From contig OMOD01000190.1 in assembly GCA_900290255.1 (NCBI GenBank), positions 1 through 54,748 on the forward strand: a stretch of 54,748 nucleotides of DNA, read 5' to 3'. Position numbers and translations under genes: made by a program. How positions within the stretch are numbered: position 1 is the first letter of the stretch; every line of letters starts with the position of its first letter. This document shows positions 8,210 through 16,847 of the stretch, one piece after another. This stretch comes from Candidatus Sulfotelmatobacter kueseliae. Lineage in GTDB: Bacteria; Acidobacteriota; Terriglobia; Terriglobales; Acidobacteriaceae. The notes beneath the pieces are model-generated. The model saw only the letters and a program-made list of their open reading frames with translations, searched no databases and had not been told where the DNA came from.

Positions 8210-9037
8210 TTAACGCACTTCAAAGCTGACAGTCGCGCCGGCGAAAATCTTCTGACCGGCTCCGGGAGACTGCGACACAATGATGCTTGCCGGGGAGGGT
8301 TGTAGGGGTGGGGTGGACGCAGCCGCGGGCGTTGGCGGAGCCGGCTGAACGTCAGGGCTGGCCTGCGGATTCGCTTCGTCCGCCGGAACCGCGGGCGGAG
8401 CGGCCACGCTGACCGTTCCCAACTTGAATCCCTCATCTTGCAGGGCGCGGTTGACGCTACCCAGCGTTTGCCCGATGAAACTGGGCATCACGAAGGCCTG
8501 CGGATCGGCTGGGGCGGTGACCAGCAAGTTGATCTTCGGGGCCAGCACCTGGGTCGCATTGGCGGGAGGACTCTGCGCCAGCACCTGATCGGGGGGAATG
8601 CCGGGGGCCTGCATGCCGGCCATGGAAGCCACATCCAGGCCGCGCCGGCGGATGTTCAGCTCAGCGGCGTGCTCGCTCTCTCCGGTCACATCGGGGATGG
8701 CCACACGGGTCGGGCCGAGACTCTGGGCGACGCGCACCTGCCAGCCGCGCCGGACTTTCGTTCCCGGGAGAGGCAGTTGCGACATGATTTTTCCCTCGGG
8801 AATCTGCGGACTGTAATACTGGCGCTCGATGGCCATCTGCAGGCCGAGTCCCGCGACCGCCCGCTCGGCTTCCAGCGGCGACAGGCCGACCAGCGGAGGC
8901 ACGGCAACCTCCTGGCCATGAATGGCAAAGCGCATCGCGGTCAGCGCCGATACCATGGCTACGATCACCAGGACCAGCGCCAGCATGGTGAATCGGGCGG
9001 CGGACTTTATGTCGTGAAACGTGGTTAGAACGCGCAT
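8210..9037 (-). CDS. PASTA-domain membrane protein
   Basis: 275 residues: a short cytoplasmic start, one transmembrane helix (about 17-37; MLALVLVIVAMVSALTAM), then three PASTA repeats (about 43-108, 112-178, 186-275). Each carries the PxxxGxxxxxA or S pattern and the closing Q(S or L)PxxG or A(x)N motif. The third is interrupted by a Pro/Ala linker (near 225-250). PASTA domains bind muropeptides or uncrosslinked peptidoglycan. Here they stand alone with no kinase or transpeptidase domain, so a role in sensing or binding the cell wall is inferred. The gene is divergent from the next one and has a TATAAT box 8 nt before its start. Confidence 0.85.
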   Translation of the reverse strand: MRVLTTFHDIKSAARFTMLALVLVIVAMVSALTAMRFAIHGQEVAVPPLVGLSPLEAERAVAGLGLQMAIERQYYSPQIPEGKIMSQLPLPGTKVRRGWQVRVAQSLGPTRVAIPDVTGESEHAAELNIRRRGLDVASMAGMQAPGIPPDQVLAQSPPANATQVLAPKINLLVTAPADPQAFVMPSFIGQTLGSVNRALQDEGFKLGTVSVAAPPAVPADEANPQASPDVQPAPPTPAAASTPPLQPSPASIIVSQSPGAGQKIFAGATVSFEVR

Positions 9038-9045
9038 TGGGGAGA

Positions 9046-9051
9046 ATTATA
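9046..9051 (-). promoter_or_regulatory. -10 box close to the PASTA gene start
   Basis: On the minus strand a perfect TATAAT ends 8 nt before ATG 9037 and no Shine-Dalgarno fits between them. This is the strongest single -10 match among the leaderless-type sites in the window. Confidence 0.5.
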
Positions 9052-9262
9052 GCCGGTTGCATTGCGGGCAAAAGGACTGCGTCTTTGTCTTTTGTAATGA
9101 TTTGTAACGTGTGAGGTGGCGGGTGCGCGGACAGTCAAGTTTTGGGACATCCGGCCGGGACTGGGTGCAATCTAACGAAGTGCGAGCGTTCTTGCTGTGA
9201 GGTGGAAGTGGTGCGTGATTCGGGATGACAGACGTGCTGCACCACTTCCTGTGAGGTGCGCC

Positions 9263-10063
9263 ATGAGGTCCACGCGGGAGTATCATGTTGGCGTGCGGCG
9301 TTCAGTTCCGGCTCCGGTCGCGGTTTTCAGCCTGGTAGCAGTGCCGGTAGTTCTCGTCTTTTTCGTCTTTCTCCTTGGGGGCGCCTGGGCACAAGTGAAT
9401 AATGGGACTTCTTCGGCGTCGGCTTCGTCCAGAGCTGGCCACGCGGGGAGCGCTCCGGCCTCTGCCCCGGCCTCGGCCCCGGCGGTTCATGTTCCCTTGC
9501 CCCCGCACAATGGCGGCGGATCCGGCGGCAATGGGTCGGGCCACGGAAACCACGGAGGCAATTCTTCGTCCCCGGGCGCGGGATCGGGCCTTGGCGATCA
9601 CGGCCATCATCACTATGTGCAGTACGCGCCGACCGTGCTGTACGCAGTCCCGGTTCCTTACGCGGTGGACATCGCCGAGACGGACAATTATGACGACCCC
9701 AACGCGGATGCGGATGACGACGATCCGAATTACCAGGGCGGGCCGACCGTGTTCGACCGCCGGGGATCGGGCGAGGAGTCCTATGTGCCGCCGGTGGAGG
9801 ACGTTTCCCAACCTCATGAGGCTCAGGCCGGGAACTACGATCGGGCTGCGCTGGAGCCGCAAGATCCGACGGTCCTCGTGTTTAAGGATGGTCACACAAC
9901 GGAAGTTGGAAACTACGCCATTGTGGGTGCAATCCTTTTCGACCTGACGCTCGGACACCCGCGCAGGATCGCGCTGGCCGATCTCGACGTCAGTGCCACG
10001 TCCAAGCAGAATGACGATCGCGGCGTGATCTTCCAGTTGCCTACGGCGATGCAAGCCAATTAG
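9263..10063 (+). CDS. Exported Gly/Ser/His-rich protein with conserved C-terminal domain
   Basis: Start ATG 9263 is chosen because GAGGTG (9253-9258) precedes it. The product is 266 residues. After a basic start comes a hydrophobic export segment (VAVFSLVAVPVVLVFFVFLLGGAWAQ, probably cleaved). Next is a low-complexity region rich in Ala, Ser, Gly, Asn and His (including HGNHGG and DHGHHHY), then an acidic run (DDPNADADDDDPNY). The C-terminus ends in a compact domain (PTVLVFKDGHTTEVGNYAIVG to FQLP) of a type I associate with acidobacterial exported proteins. The His and Asp clusters could bind metal, which is inference. Function unknown. It precedes gyrA by 251 nt. Confidence 0.7.
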   Translation: MRSTREYHVGVRRSVPAPVAVFSLVAVPVVLVFFVFLLGGAWAQVNNGTSSASASSRAGHAGSAPASAPASAPAVHVPLPPHNGGGSGGNGSGHGNHGGNSSSPGAGSGLGDHGHHHYVQYAPTVLYAVPVPYAVDIAETDNYDDPNADADDDDPNYQGGPTVFDRRGSGEESYVPPVEDVSQPHEAQAGNYDRAALEPQDPTVLVFKDGHTTEVGNYAIVGAILFDLTLGHPRRIALADLDVSATSKQNDDRGVIFQLPTAMQAN

Positions 10064-10173
10064 GCGGAGCGATCACCGAATCGCCGCGTCTGATGGCGAA
10101 TTTTTCGACTCGGATCAAGCCTCCAGTCGGCCTCAAGCCGGTCAACATCTGCCGCCGATTCAGCCCCGATTCA

Positions 10174-10182
10174 TGCTATAAT
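10174..10182 (+). promoter_or_regulatory. Extended -10 promoter of gyrA
   Basis: TGCTATAAT is a perfect extended -10 element (TGn plus TATAAT, the hexamer at 10177-10182). No convincing -35 lies 17 nt upstream, as expected when the TGn extension compensates. Transcription would start near 10189 and leave a leader of about 125 nt before the gyrA ATG. Confidence 0.6.
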
Positions 10183-10314
10183 GAAACCAGCTTCCAGAGC
10201 ATATAACATCCTGTAGAAACAATCAGTTACGAGATTTTCGGCAAGGCACCAAGAAGCCCAGTCGCGAACTGGAAAAGCGAAGGCTGAGGACCGAGAAAAA
10301 GGCTACGAGCGAAC

Positions 10315-13005
10315 ATGGCAGACGATCAGAATCCTGAACTTCCTTTGACACCTCCTCCGGGCAGCGAAGGCCCCGGCGCGCTGAACATTCAACCGGTCAA
10401 CATTGAAGAAGAGATGCGGCGGTCGTATCTCGACTACGCGATGTCGGTGATCATCGGGCGGGCGCTGCCCGACGTGCGTGACGGATTGAAGCCGGTGCAT
10501 CGGCGGATTCTTTACACGATGCAGCAGATGGGGCTTCTGCCCAACCGCGCCACGCGCAAGTGCGCCAGAATCGTCGGCGAGGTGATGGGCAAGTACCATC
10601 CTCACGGCAACCTGGCTGTGTACGACGCTCTGGTGCGCCTGGCGCAGGACTGGTCGATGCGCTACCCGCTGATTTTCGGGCAAGGGAATTTTGGCTCGAT
10701 TGATGGCGACCCGCCGGCGGCGGATCGCTACACGGAAGCGAAGCTGGCGCAGGTGGCAACGCCGCTGCTTGAAGATCTCGACAAAGAGACGGTTGATTTT
10801 CATCCCAACTACGACGGCAGCGAAGTCGAACCCGATGTTCTTCCGGCGCGCATTCCGAATCTGCTGATCAACGGCTCGGATGGAATTGCGGTCGGCATGG
10901 CGACGAAGATTCCGCCGCACAACCTGACGGAGATTGTCGATGCCACGATTACGCTGATCAACAATCCCAACGCGCAACTCGCCGACATTCTGAAGTTCGT
11001 GCTAGGCCCCGACTTCCCGACTGCCGGCGTCATCCACGGGCGCGCCGGAATTTTTGAGGCCTACCGCACTGGCCGCGGCCGCTTCATGATGCGAGCCAGC
11101 GCCGCGATCGAGAACATCACCAAGGAGCGCCAGGCCATCATCGTCACCGAAATTCCCTACCAGGTGAATAAGGCGAAGCTGGTCGAGCGCATTGCGCAGC
11201 TGGTCAACGACAAGGACATTGAAGACATCTCCGACATCCGCGATGAAAGCGATCGCGACGGCATGCGCGTCGTGGTCGAACTCAAGCGCGGCGCCGAACC
11301 ACAGATCGTTCTCAACCAGCTCTTCAAGCACACGCAGATGCAGGAGAGCTTCTCCATGATCCTGCTGGCGGTGGTCAATGGACAGCCGCGGGAAATGGGG
11401 CTGATTCAGGCGATCAAGTATTTCATCGAGCACCGGGTGGACGTGGTGCGGCGGCGCACCGCGTATTTGCTGGCCAAGGCGAAAGACCGCGAGCACATTC
11501 TCGAAGGCTACATCACCGCACTCGACCACCTCGACAACGTTATCGCCATCATTCGAGGAAGCGCTAACCGCGCCGATGCCCGCGAGAACCTGGTGCTTTA
11601 CTTTGGCGGCAAGAAGATCGACATCAACACCACCGGCCGCGCTCCCAAGCTCGACCCGGAAAAGCCGTTCACCGCGAAGCAGGCCGACGCCATTCTCGAA
11701 CTGCAGTTGCACCGGCTGACCCGACTCTCCATCGACGAAATCGCCAAGGAGTTGAAGGACGTGCGCGAGAACATTGCCGAGTACGAATCGATTCTCGCTT
11801 CGGAGAAAAAGTTGCGCGGCGTGATCATCAAAGAGCTGGAAGAAGTGAAGAAGCTTTACGGCGACGAGCGGCGGACGCGCATTGAAGACGAAGCAGCGGA
11901 AATCGTACTGGAAGACCTGATCGCCGACGAGCAGGTTGCGGTGACCGTGAGCCACTCCGGCTATTTGAAGCGCACGCCGATCTCCACCTATCGCATGCAG
12001 CGTCGCGGAGGCCAGGGGCGCACCGGCATGAAGACGCGCGATGAAGATTTCGTCGAGCATCTGTTCCTGGCTTCCACCCACGCCTACATTCTGATCCTCA
12101 CCAACAACGGGCGGGTGTACTGGCTGAAGGTTTACGAAATTCCCGACGTCAGCGCTGCCGGCAAGGGCAAGCACATCAGCAACCTGGTTGGGCTGCAGCC
12201 CGGCGAAACGGTGAAGACCGTGGTCGCCGTGCGCAACCTGGAGGAAGAGAACAAGTACATCTTTTTTGCCACGCGCAACGGCCTGGTGAAAAAGTCGGAG
12301 CTGCGCGAGTTCATGCACGTGCGTTCGAACGGGATCAACGCCATCAACATCGAGAAGGACGACGAACTCGTGGCCGCCCGCGTCACCGACGGCAATCAGA
12401 TCATTTTCCTGGCCTCGCATGAAGGCATGGCGGTGCGCTTCGACGAGAGCCACGTGCGTCCCATGGGCCGCGCCGCGTACGGGGTTTGGGGCATTGATCT
12501 GGAAGAGAAAGATTACCTTGTAGGCATGGCCACGACGACCAAGCCCAGCGCGGGAACTGGCGGTGTGGGCGCGGACTCGCCCGCGCCAGCCGCGACCGGC
12601 GATCAGCAGGCAGGGGCTTCAGCTCCCGAGGCTGCGGAGCCCACCGACGAAGCCGTCAAGGGCTCACTCATTCTCTCGGTCACGGAAAACGGATTCGGCA
12701 AGCGCACGCCCGCCGACTCGTACCGGCTCACCAACCGCGGCGGAAAAGGCGTGATCAACGTCAAGACCACCGAGCGCGTGGGCAAAGTGGTGGGCATTGC
12801 GCAGGTGGACGAGACTTCCCAGGTCATGCTGATCAGCCACTACGGCAAGATCATCCGCATGGATTCGACCACGATTCGCGAGTCGGGACGGGTCGCGCAG
12901 GGCGTGAGGTTGCTTCAAATGGAGCCGGGCGATCGCGTCGCCGCGGCGGTGGTGATTGCGCCGGAAGAAGAGACGAACGGCGGAAATGGGACGCTGATAC
13001 AGTAG
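10315..13005 (+). CDS. gyrA: DNA gyrase subunit A
   Basis: The breakage-reunion subunit of gyrase, which introduces negative supercoils with GyrB. The 896-residue protein has the winged-helix and tower domains with catalytic Tyr139 (ADRYTEAKL). The GyrA-box QRRGGQG begins at residue 562 at the start of the C-terminal beta-pinwheel, which marks it as gyrase rather than topoisomerase IV. A Pro/Ala/Gly-rich linker (about 741-782) interrupts the pinwheel. In the quinolone region the sequence is HPHGNLAVYD (L100 and D104 at E. coli positions 83 and 87), so Leu replaces the usual Ser. gyrB is not in the window. Confidence 0.97.
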   Translation: MADDQNPELPLTPPPGSEGPGALNIQPVNIEEEMRRSYLDYAMSVIIGRALPDVRDGLKPVHRRILYTMQQMGLLPNRATRKCARIVGEVMGKYHPHGNLAVYDALVRLAQDWSMRYPLIFGQGNFGSIDGDPPAADRYTEAKLAQVATPLLEDLDKETVDFHPNYDGSEVEPDVLPARIPNLLINGSDGIAVGMATKIPPHNLTEIVDATITLINNPNAQLADILKFVLGPDFPTAGVIHGRAGIFEAYRTGRGRFMMRASAAIENITKERQAIIVTEIPYQVNKAKLVERIAQLVNDKDIEDISDIRDESDRDGMRVVVELKRGAEPQIVLNQLFKHTQMQESFSMILLAVVNGQPREMGLIQAIKYFIEHRVDVVRRRTAYLLAKAKDREHILEGYITALDHLDNVIAIIRGSANRADARENLVLYFGGKKIDINTTGRAPKLDPEKPFTAKQADAILELQLHRLTRLSIDEIAKELKDVRENIAEYESILASEKKLRGVIIKELEEVKKLYGDERRTRIEDEAAEIVLEDLIADEQVAVTVSHSGYLKRTPISTYRMQRRGGQGRTGMKTRDEDFVEHLFLASTHAYILILTNNGRVYWLKVYEIPDVSAAGKGKHISNLVGLQPGETVKTVVAVRNLEEENKYIFFATRNGLVKKSELREFMHVRSNGINAINIEKDDELVAARVTDGNQIIFLASHEGMAVRFDESHVRPMGRAAYGVWGIDLEEKDYLVGMATTTKPSAGTGGVGADSPAPAATGDQQAGASAPEAAEPTDEAVKGSLILSVTENGFGKRTPADSYRLTNRGGKGVINVKTTERVGKVVGIAQVDETSQVMLISHYGKIIRMDSTTIRESGRVAQGVRLLQMEPGDRVAAAVVIAPEEETNGGNGTLIQ

Positions 13006-13026
13006 GGTGAACAGCGAGGTTTCAGG

Positions 13027-13110
13027 CGTCCCTCCGGGACGCGATTCTTGCGCGCTGCTGGTCACCCGGCGTTGAAACGCCGGGCTATTGTCAGATGTCC
13101 CTCCGGGACA
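13027..13110. repeat. Palindromic repeat cluster (family B) after gyrA
   Basis: Two CGTCCCTCCGGGACG-type palindromes (13027-13041 and a TGTCCCTCCGGGACA variant at 13096-13110) flank CCGGCGTTGAAACGCCGG (13066-13083) followed by GCTA. The same units recur at 41590-41800 and 46140-46290. Read on the other strand, the hairpin carries a GTAG-like foot (TAGCCCGGCG) resembling REP elements. Confidence 0.75.
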
Positions 13111-13168
13111 AAGGCGGCGCGAGGCTGCTCCTAAGTTCCTAGGATTTCGGCGGGGCCTCCTGTAACCC

Positions 13169-14158
<990 letters not shown>

Positions 14159-14181
14159 AAGTGCTCCTCAACGTCCTGCCA

Positions 14182-14187
14182 ATTGTA
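14182..14187 (-). promoter_or_regulatory. -10 box of the aldo/keto reductase gene
   Basis: TACAAT on the minus strand lies 23 nt before ATG 14158, leaving a short leader that contains the GAGGAG ribosome site (14169-14164). It shows the ordinary leadered layout for comparison with the leaderless-type starts. Confidence 0.45.
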
Positions 14188-14283
14188 GATGGTCGCCCAT
14201 CCCGGGCGCTGCACGAATCTCTGCGTCGCGCGGCGTCCGTCGCGCATCTCAATTTTCGGACACATCTTCCACACCGCGATCCC

Positions 14284-14814
14284 ATGAGCGAAGTGAAGGC
14301 CTGGTTCGAGCGACAATTCGATTTCTCTTTTCCCGCAGAACTGTTCCCCAACCTGCTGATGCGCCTGCGCGGTACGCCGGCGCGGCTGGAGGAGATGATG
14401 CGCGGCTGTTCTCGGGAAATTCTGGTGAGAAAAGAGGACGGGAAATGGTCGGCGCAGGAACATGCCGGGCATCTGCTGGATCTTGAGCCACTATGGCTGG
14501 CGCGGGTGGAGGATTTCGAGGCGGGAGGCACTGAACTGACAGTGGCCGACCTGAAGAATCGCAAGACCCACGAGGCCAACCATAACGCGCGGCCTCTCGA
14601 TCAAATTCTTGCCGAGTTCCGAAAGGCGAGGCTGGTGCTAGTCAGTCGAGTGGAGAAGCTCGACACGGGCCGGTTTACGCGCAGTATGCTCCACCCGCGG
14701 CTGAAGAAGCCGATGCGGCTGGTGGATCACTTGTACTTCGTAGCGGAACACGACGATCATCACCTGGCGCACATCTGGGAACTCATCCGCCGATGCGACA
14801 GCGCGACCGGGTGA
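14284..14814 (+). CDS. DinB-family protein
   Basis: 176 residues from ATG 14284. An in-frame upstream start near 14161 would add 41 residues unlike the family. The four-helix DinB fold is suggested by WSAQEHAGHLLDLEPLW and the C-terminal EHDDHHLAHIWEL, whose histidines match the usual metal triad. DinB/YfiT proteins are thiol-dependent transferases or damage-linked proteins of mostly unknown substrate. It is divergent from the aldo/keto reductase and convergent with selD, with only 11 nt between the stops. Confidence 0.85.
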   Translation: MSEVKAWFERQFDFSFPAELFPNLLMRLRGTPARLEEMMRGCSREILVRKEDGKWSAQEHAGHLLDLEPLWLARVEDFEAGGTELTVADLKNRKTHEANHNARPLDQILAEFRKARLVLVSRVEKLDTGRFTRSMLHPRLKKPMRLVDHLYFVAEHDDHHLAHIWELIRRCDSATG

Positions 14815-14825
14815 TCCCCAAGGGT

Positions 14826-15932
14826 TCACACCTTCACGTGAATGAGAGGCTTGCGGTGCGCGGAGACTTCGCCGATTGCGGCGACGGGAACTCCGGCGGC
14901 GGTCAGTGCTTGAGTCAGTCGAACTGCGTCATCCGCTGCGACCGAGATCAGCAATCCGCCGGCAGTCTGCGGATCGAACAGGAGCGCCCGGATGTCGTCT
15001 GGAACTCCGTCCTCGTATTCCACCAGGCATTCGGCGAAATCGCGGTTGTTTTTCAGCCCGCCCGGCACATGCCCAGCGCGCACGCAATCGAGTGCGCCCT
15101 CAAGCAGCGGAATGCTGCCCGCAGAGATGCTGATCGAGACCTCCGAGGCCAGCACCATTTCGCGGGCGTGGCCGATCAGGCCGAATCCGGTGACGTCGGT
15201 CATGGCATGAACGGCAAATCGCTGGATAGCCGCGGAGCTTCGCTCCGCCGGACGGACGACGGCGTCCGTCCCTACATGGCTCGTGATGACTTCCGCCGCT
15301 TTCTTGTTCAGCGTGGTCATGGAGCGCACGGCCGCATCAATCCAGGCGGGCTGGGCTTTGCCTTTCTTGATCGCGGTCGAGATCACGCCGGTGCCTAGCG
15401 CCTTGGTGAGCAGCAGCGTGTCACCGGGCGTGGCTCCCGCGTTGGTCAGAACTTTTTTCGGATGAATGATTCCCGTGACTGAATATCCAAACTTGGTTTC
15501 TTCGTCGCGGATGCTGTGGCCGCCAACCACGGTGCATCCCGCCTCGATCATCTTCGACAAGCCGCCGGCCAGAATGCGCTCAAGAATCTCCAGGTCGGCT
15601 TTGTCGGGAAAGCACACCAGCGCCAGCGACGTGAGCGGCTTGCCGCCCATGGCGTAGACGTCACTCAGCGCGTTGGTCGCGGCGATCTGGCCGAAGGTGT
15701 AGGGATCGTCAACGATGGGGGTAAAGAAATCGACGGTCTGCACCAGCGCCTGTTCGGGCGCGATTTGATACACGCCCGCGTCGTCGGCGTGATCGAAGCC
15801 GACCAGAACGTGCGGGTCGTGTTGCCGGGCTAATTTCCCAAGCACTTGGTCCAGCGCCGCTGGACTCAGCTTGGACGCTCAACCGGCAGCTTTTACCGAC
15901 TCCGTCAGACGGAATGGTTTGGGGTCAGGCAC
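14826..15932 (-). CDS. selD: Selenophosphate synthase containing selenocysteine
   Basis: Makes selenophosphate from selenide and ATP, the selenium donor for selenocysteine. Frames on both sides of a UGA at 15881-15879 join as PDPKPFRLTESVKAAG, U, ASKLSPAALDQVLGKL. This puts the UGA at residue 18 and Lys at 21, the catalytic Cys/Sec-x-x-Lys of SelD. The rest follows the family: DDAGVY, TVDFFTPIVDDPYTFGQIAA, GGHSI, and AMTDVTGFGLIGHA. Total 368 residues from GTG 15932. A GTG at 15845, just past the UGA, would give a 339-residue protein lacking the active site. About 21 extra residues (SHVGTDAVVRPAERSSAAIQR) come from an inserted repeat. No selA, selB or tRNA-Sec is in the window. Confidence 0.9.
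15232..15275 (-). repeat. REP-like repeat inserted in frame in selD
   Basis: On the minus strand GTAG plus the GGACGGACGCCGTCGTCCGTCC hairpin in two parts (15275-15250) is followed by the perfect hairpin GGCGGAGCGAAGCTCCGC (15249-15232). The second hairpin recurs at 43459-43475 and the first resembles 16673-16699. It encodes residues absent from SelD relatives, just before the conserved AMTDVTGFG. Confidence 0.75.
15849..15881 (-). promoter_or_regulatory. Selenocysteine UGA codon with SECIS-like hairpin
   Basis: The UGA is at 15881-15879. Thirteen nt downstream, GTCCAGC and GCTGGAC form a perfect 7-bp stem with a GGC loop (15865-15849). The loop lies about 21-23 nt after the UGA and contains guanines, in the range of bacterial SECIS elements read by SelB. 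A 2x2 internal bulge could let the stem extend at its base. Confidence 0.7.
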
Positions 15933-15938
15933 GAGGCC

Positions 15939-15944
15939 ATTGTA
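15939..15944 (-). promoter_or_regulatory. -10 box close to the selD start
   Basis: TACAAT on the minus strand lies 6 nt before GTG 15932, with no ribosome site between. Its spacing supports 15932 as the true start upstream of the selenocysteine codon. Confidence 0.5.
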
Positions 15945-16009
15945 GAGGATTTCCGATTGACGATTTGCGGATGAAAAAGGCCTGATCCACACTCGGCGGT
16001 TGCTGATCG

Positions 16010-16513
16010 TCACTTCGCCGTTACGTCGGTCACGCGTATCTCCGGATACTGGCGGTTCCACTGCGCCGAGATGTGGTCGAAGGTCAGACGGAAAGGTTGG
16101 ATCTGGCCGGGCGCGAGCGGCACCACGCTGAGATCGACCGGTTCGGTGTAGGGGCCAGTATCCCGGAGCAGGCGCAGCGGGACTTGGTCGCGCAGTGCGA
16201 CCTGCCCCATATCGTCCTGGAAGACAACTTCCACCACGACGCGAGTCACGGTTTTGTCGCTGGTGTTGGCAATTTTGCCGTCGAAATAAGTGACGGTCGC
16301 GCCGATGAAGTTTTCCGCGGCGCTCATCTTGAAGTCGGACAACTTCAGGGCGGCGGCGTAGGGCGAAACCGCGTTCGCGGCTTTCGGCGGCTCGCGCAGC
16401 AGAAGGGCAATCGCCAGCATGACCACGATGACTCCAACGACGGCGACGACAATGATCACGCGGCTGGAATCGCGCTCCTCGACGGCCGGAGCTGGTTGGC
16501 CCAAGCTGCTCAT
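16010..16513 (-). CDS. DUF2393-like single-pass membrane protein
   Basis: 167 residues from ATG 16513. The frame remains open upstream, but a promoter sits directly before this ATG. The protein has a short cytoplasmic end, one helix (about 19-41; VIIVVAVVGVIVVMLAIALLL), then an extracytoplasmic beta-rich domain with FIGATVTYFDGKIANTSDKT and VVVEVVFQDDMGQVA. This is the pattern of DUF2393 and FxLYD-like domains, thought to be extracellular beta-sandwiches of unknown role. It lies 77 nt upstream of selD on the same strand and could be its neighbour in expression, although selD has its own -10 box. Confidence 0.65.
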   Translation of the reverse strand: MSSLGQPAPAVEERDSSRVIIVVAVVGVIVVMLAIALLLREPPKAANAVSPYAAALKLSDFKMSAAENFIGATVTYFDGKIANTSDKTVTRVVVEVVFQDDMGQVALRDQVPLRLLRDTGPYTEPVDLSVVPLAPGQIQPFRLTFDHISAQWNRQYPEIRVTDVTAK

Positions 16514-16519
16514 GGAGAG

Positions 16520-16548
16520 ATTGTAGGCCCTCGAAATTTGCTTGTCGA
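16520..16548 (-). promoter_or_regulatory. Promoter of the DUF2393-like gene (leaderless type)
   Basis: TCGACA (16548-16543), a 17-nt spacer and TACAAT (16525-16520) form a near-consensus sigma-70 promoter on the minus strand, only 6 nt before ATG 16513. It is the most complete leaderless-type promoter in the window. Confidence 0.6.
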
Positions 16549-16649
16549 TTCCGTCGGTGCCCGGAAGCGGACGAATGCTTTCAGCCAGCGTGTGTGCCTG
16601 AGGACTAGTGGACTGTCGCAGTGAAAACGTTAGCGGCGGACCATGGCGA

Positions 16650-16699
16650 GGGTACGCCTCGCTGTGCTCGGCGGGGCGGACGAATGCGTCCGCCCCTAC
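16650..16699. repeat. REP-like repeat (family A)
   Basis: GGGGCGGACGAATGCGTCCGCCCC is a near-perfect hairpin at 16673-16696, with CTAC on its 3' side, so the other strand reads GTAG at its foot. It is preceded by a GAGGGTACGCCTC palindrome. The remainder of the 16549-16847 intergenic stretch shows no gene. Confidence 0.7.
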
Positions 16700-16847
16700 A
16701 TCGCCCGCGGTCTCACCTCTACCCGGCACTCACGTGCAGGGCTATCACATCCCGCCCCTGCGGGGCCAGGATTTTGCAGCGCTTGCGCCACCGTCTCATC
16801 CAAATTCGAGTTCTCACGCACACGCTTCGTGGGCTGGGTTCCTGCGA

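Noticed and set aside
11002-12453. Long open frame antisense to gyrA
   Set aside because: It mirrors gyrA codon structure in a high-G+C genome, has no recognisable domain and is rich in Val, Leu, His and Asp as expected of a shadow frame.
14826-15845. selD as a complete gene starting at GTG 15845, or as a pseudogene with a stop
   Set aside because: This start drops the catalytic residue and the conserved N-terminus. The UGA falls exactly on the Cys/Sec site with a hairpin after it, so recoding fits better than decay.
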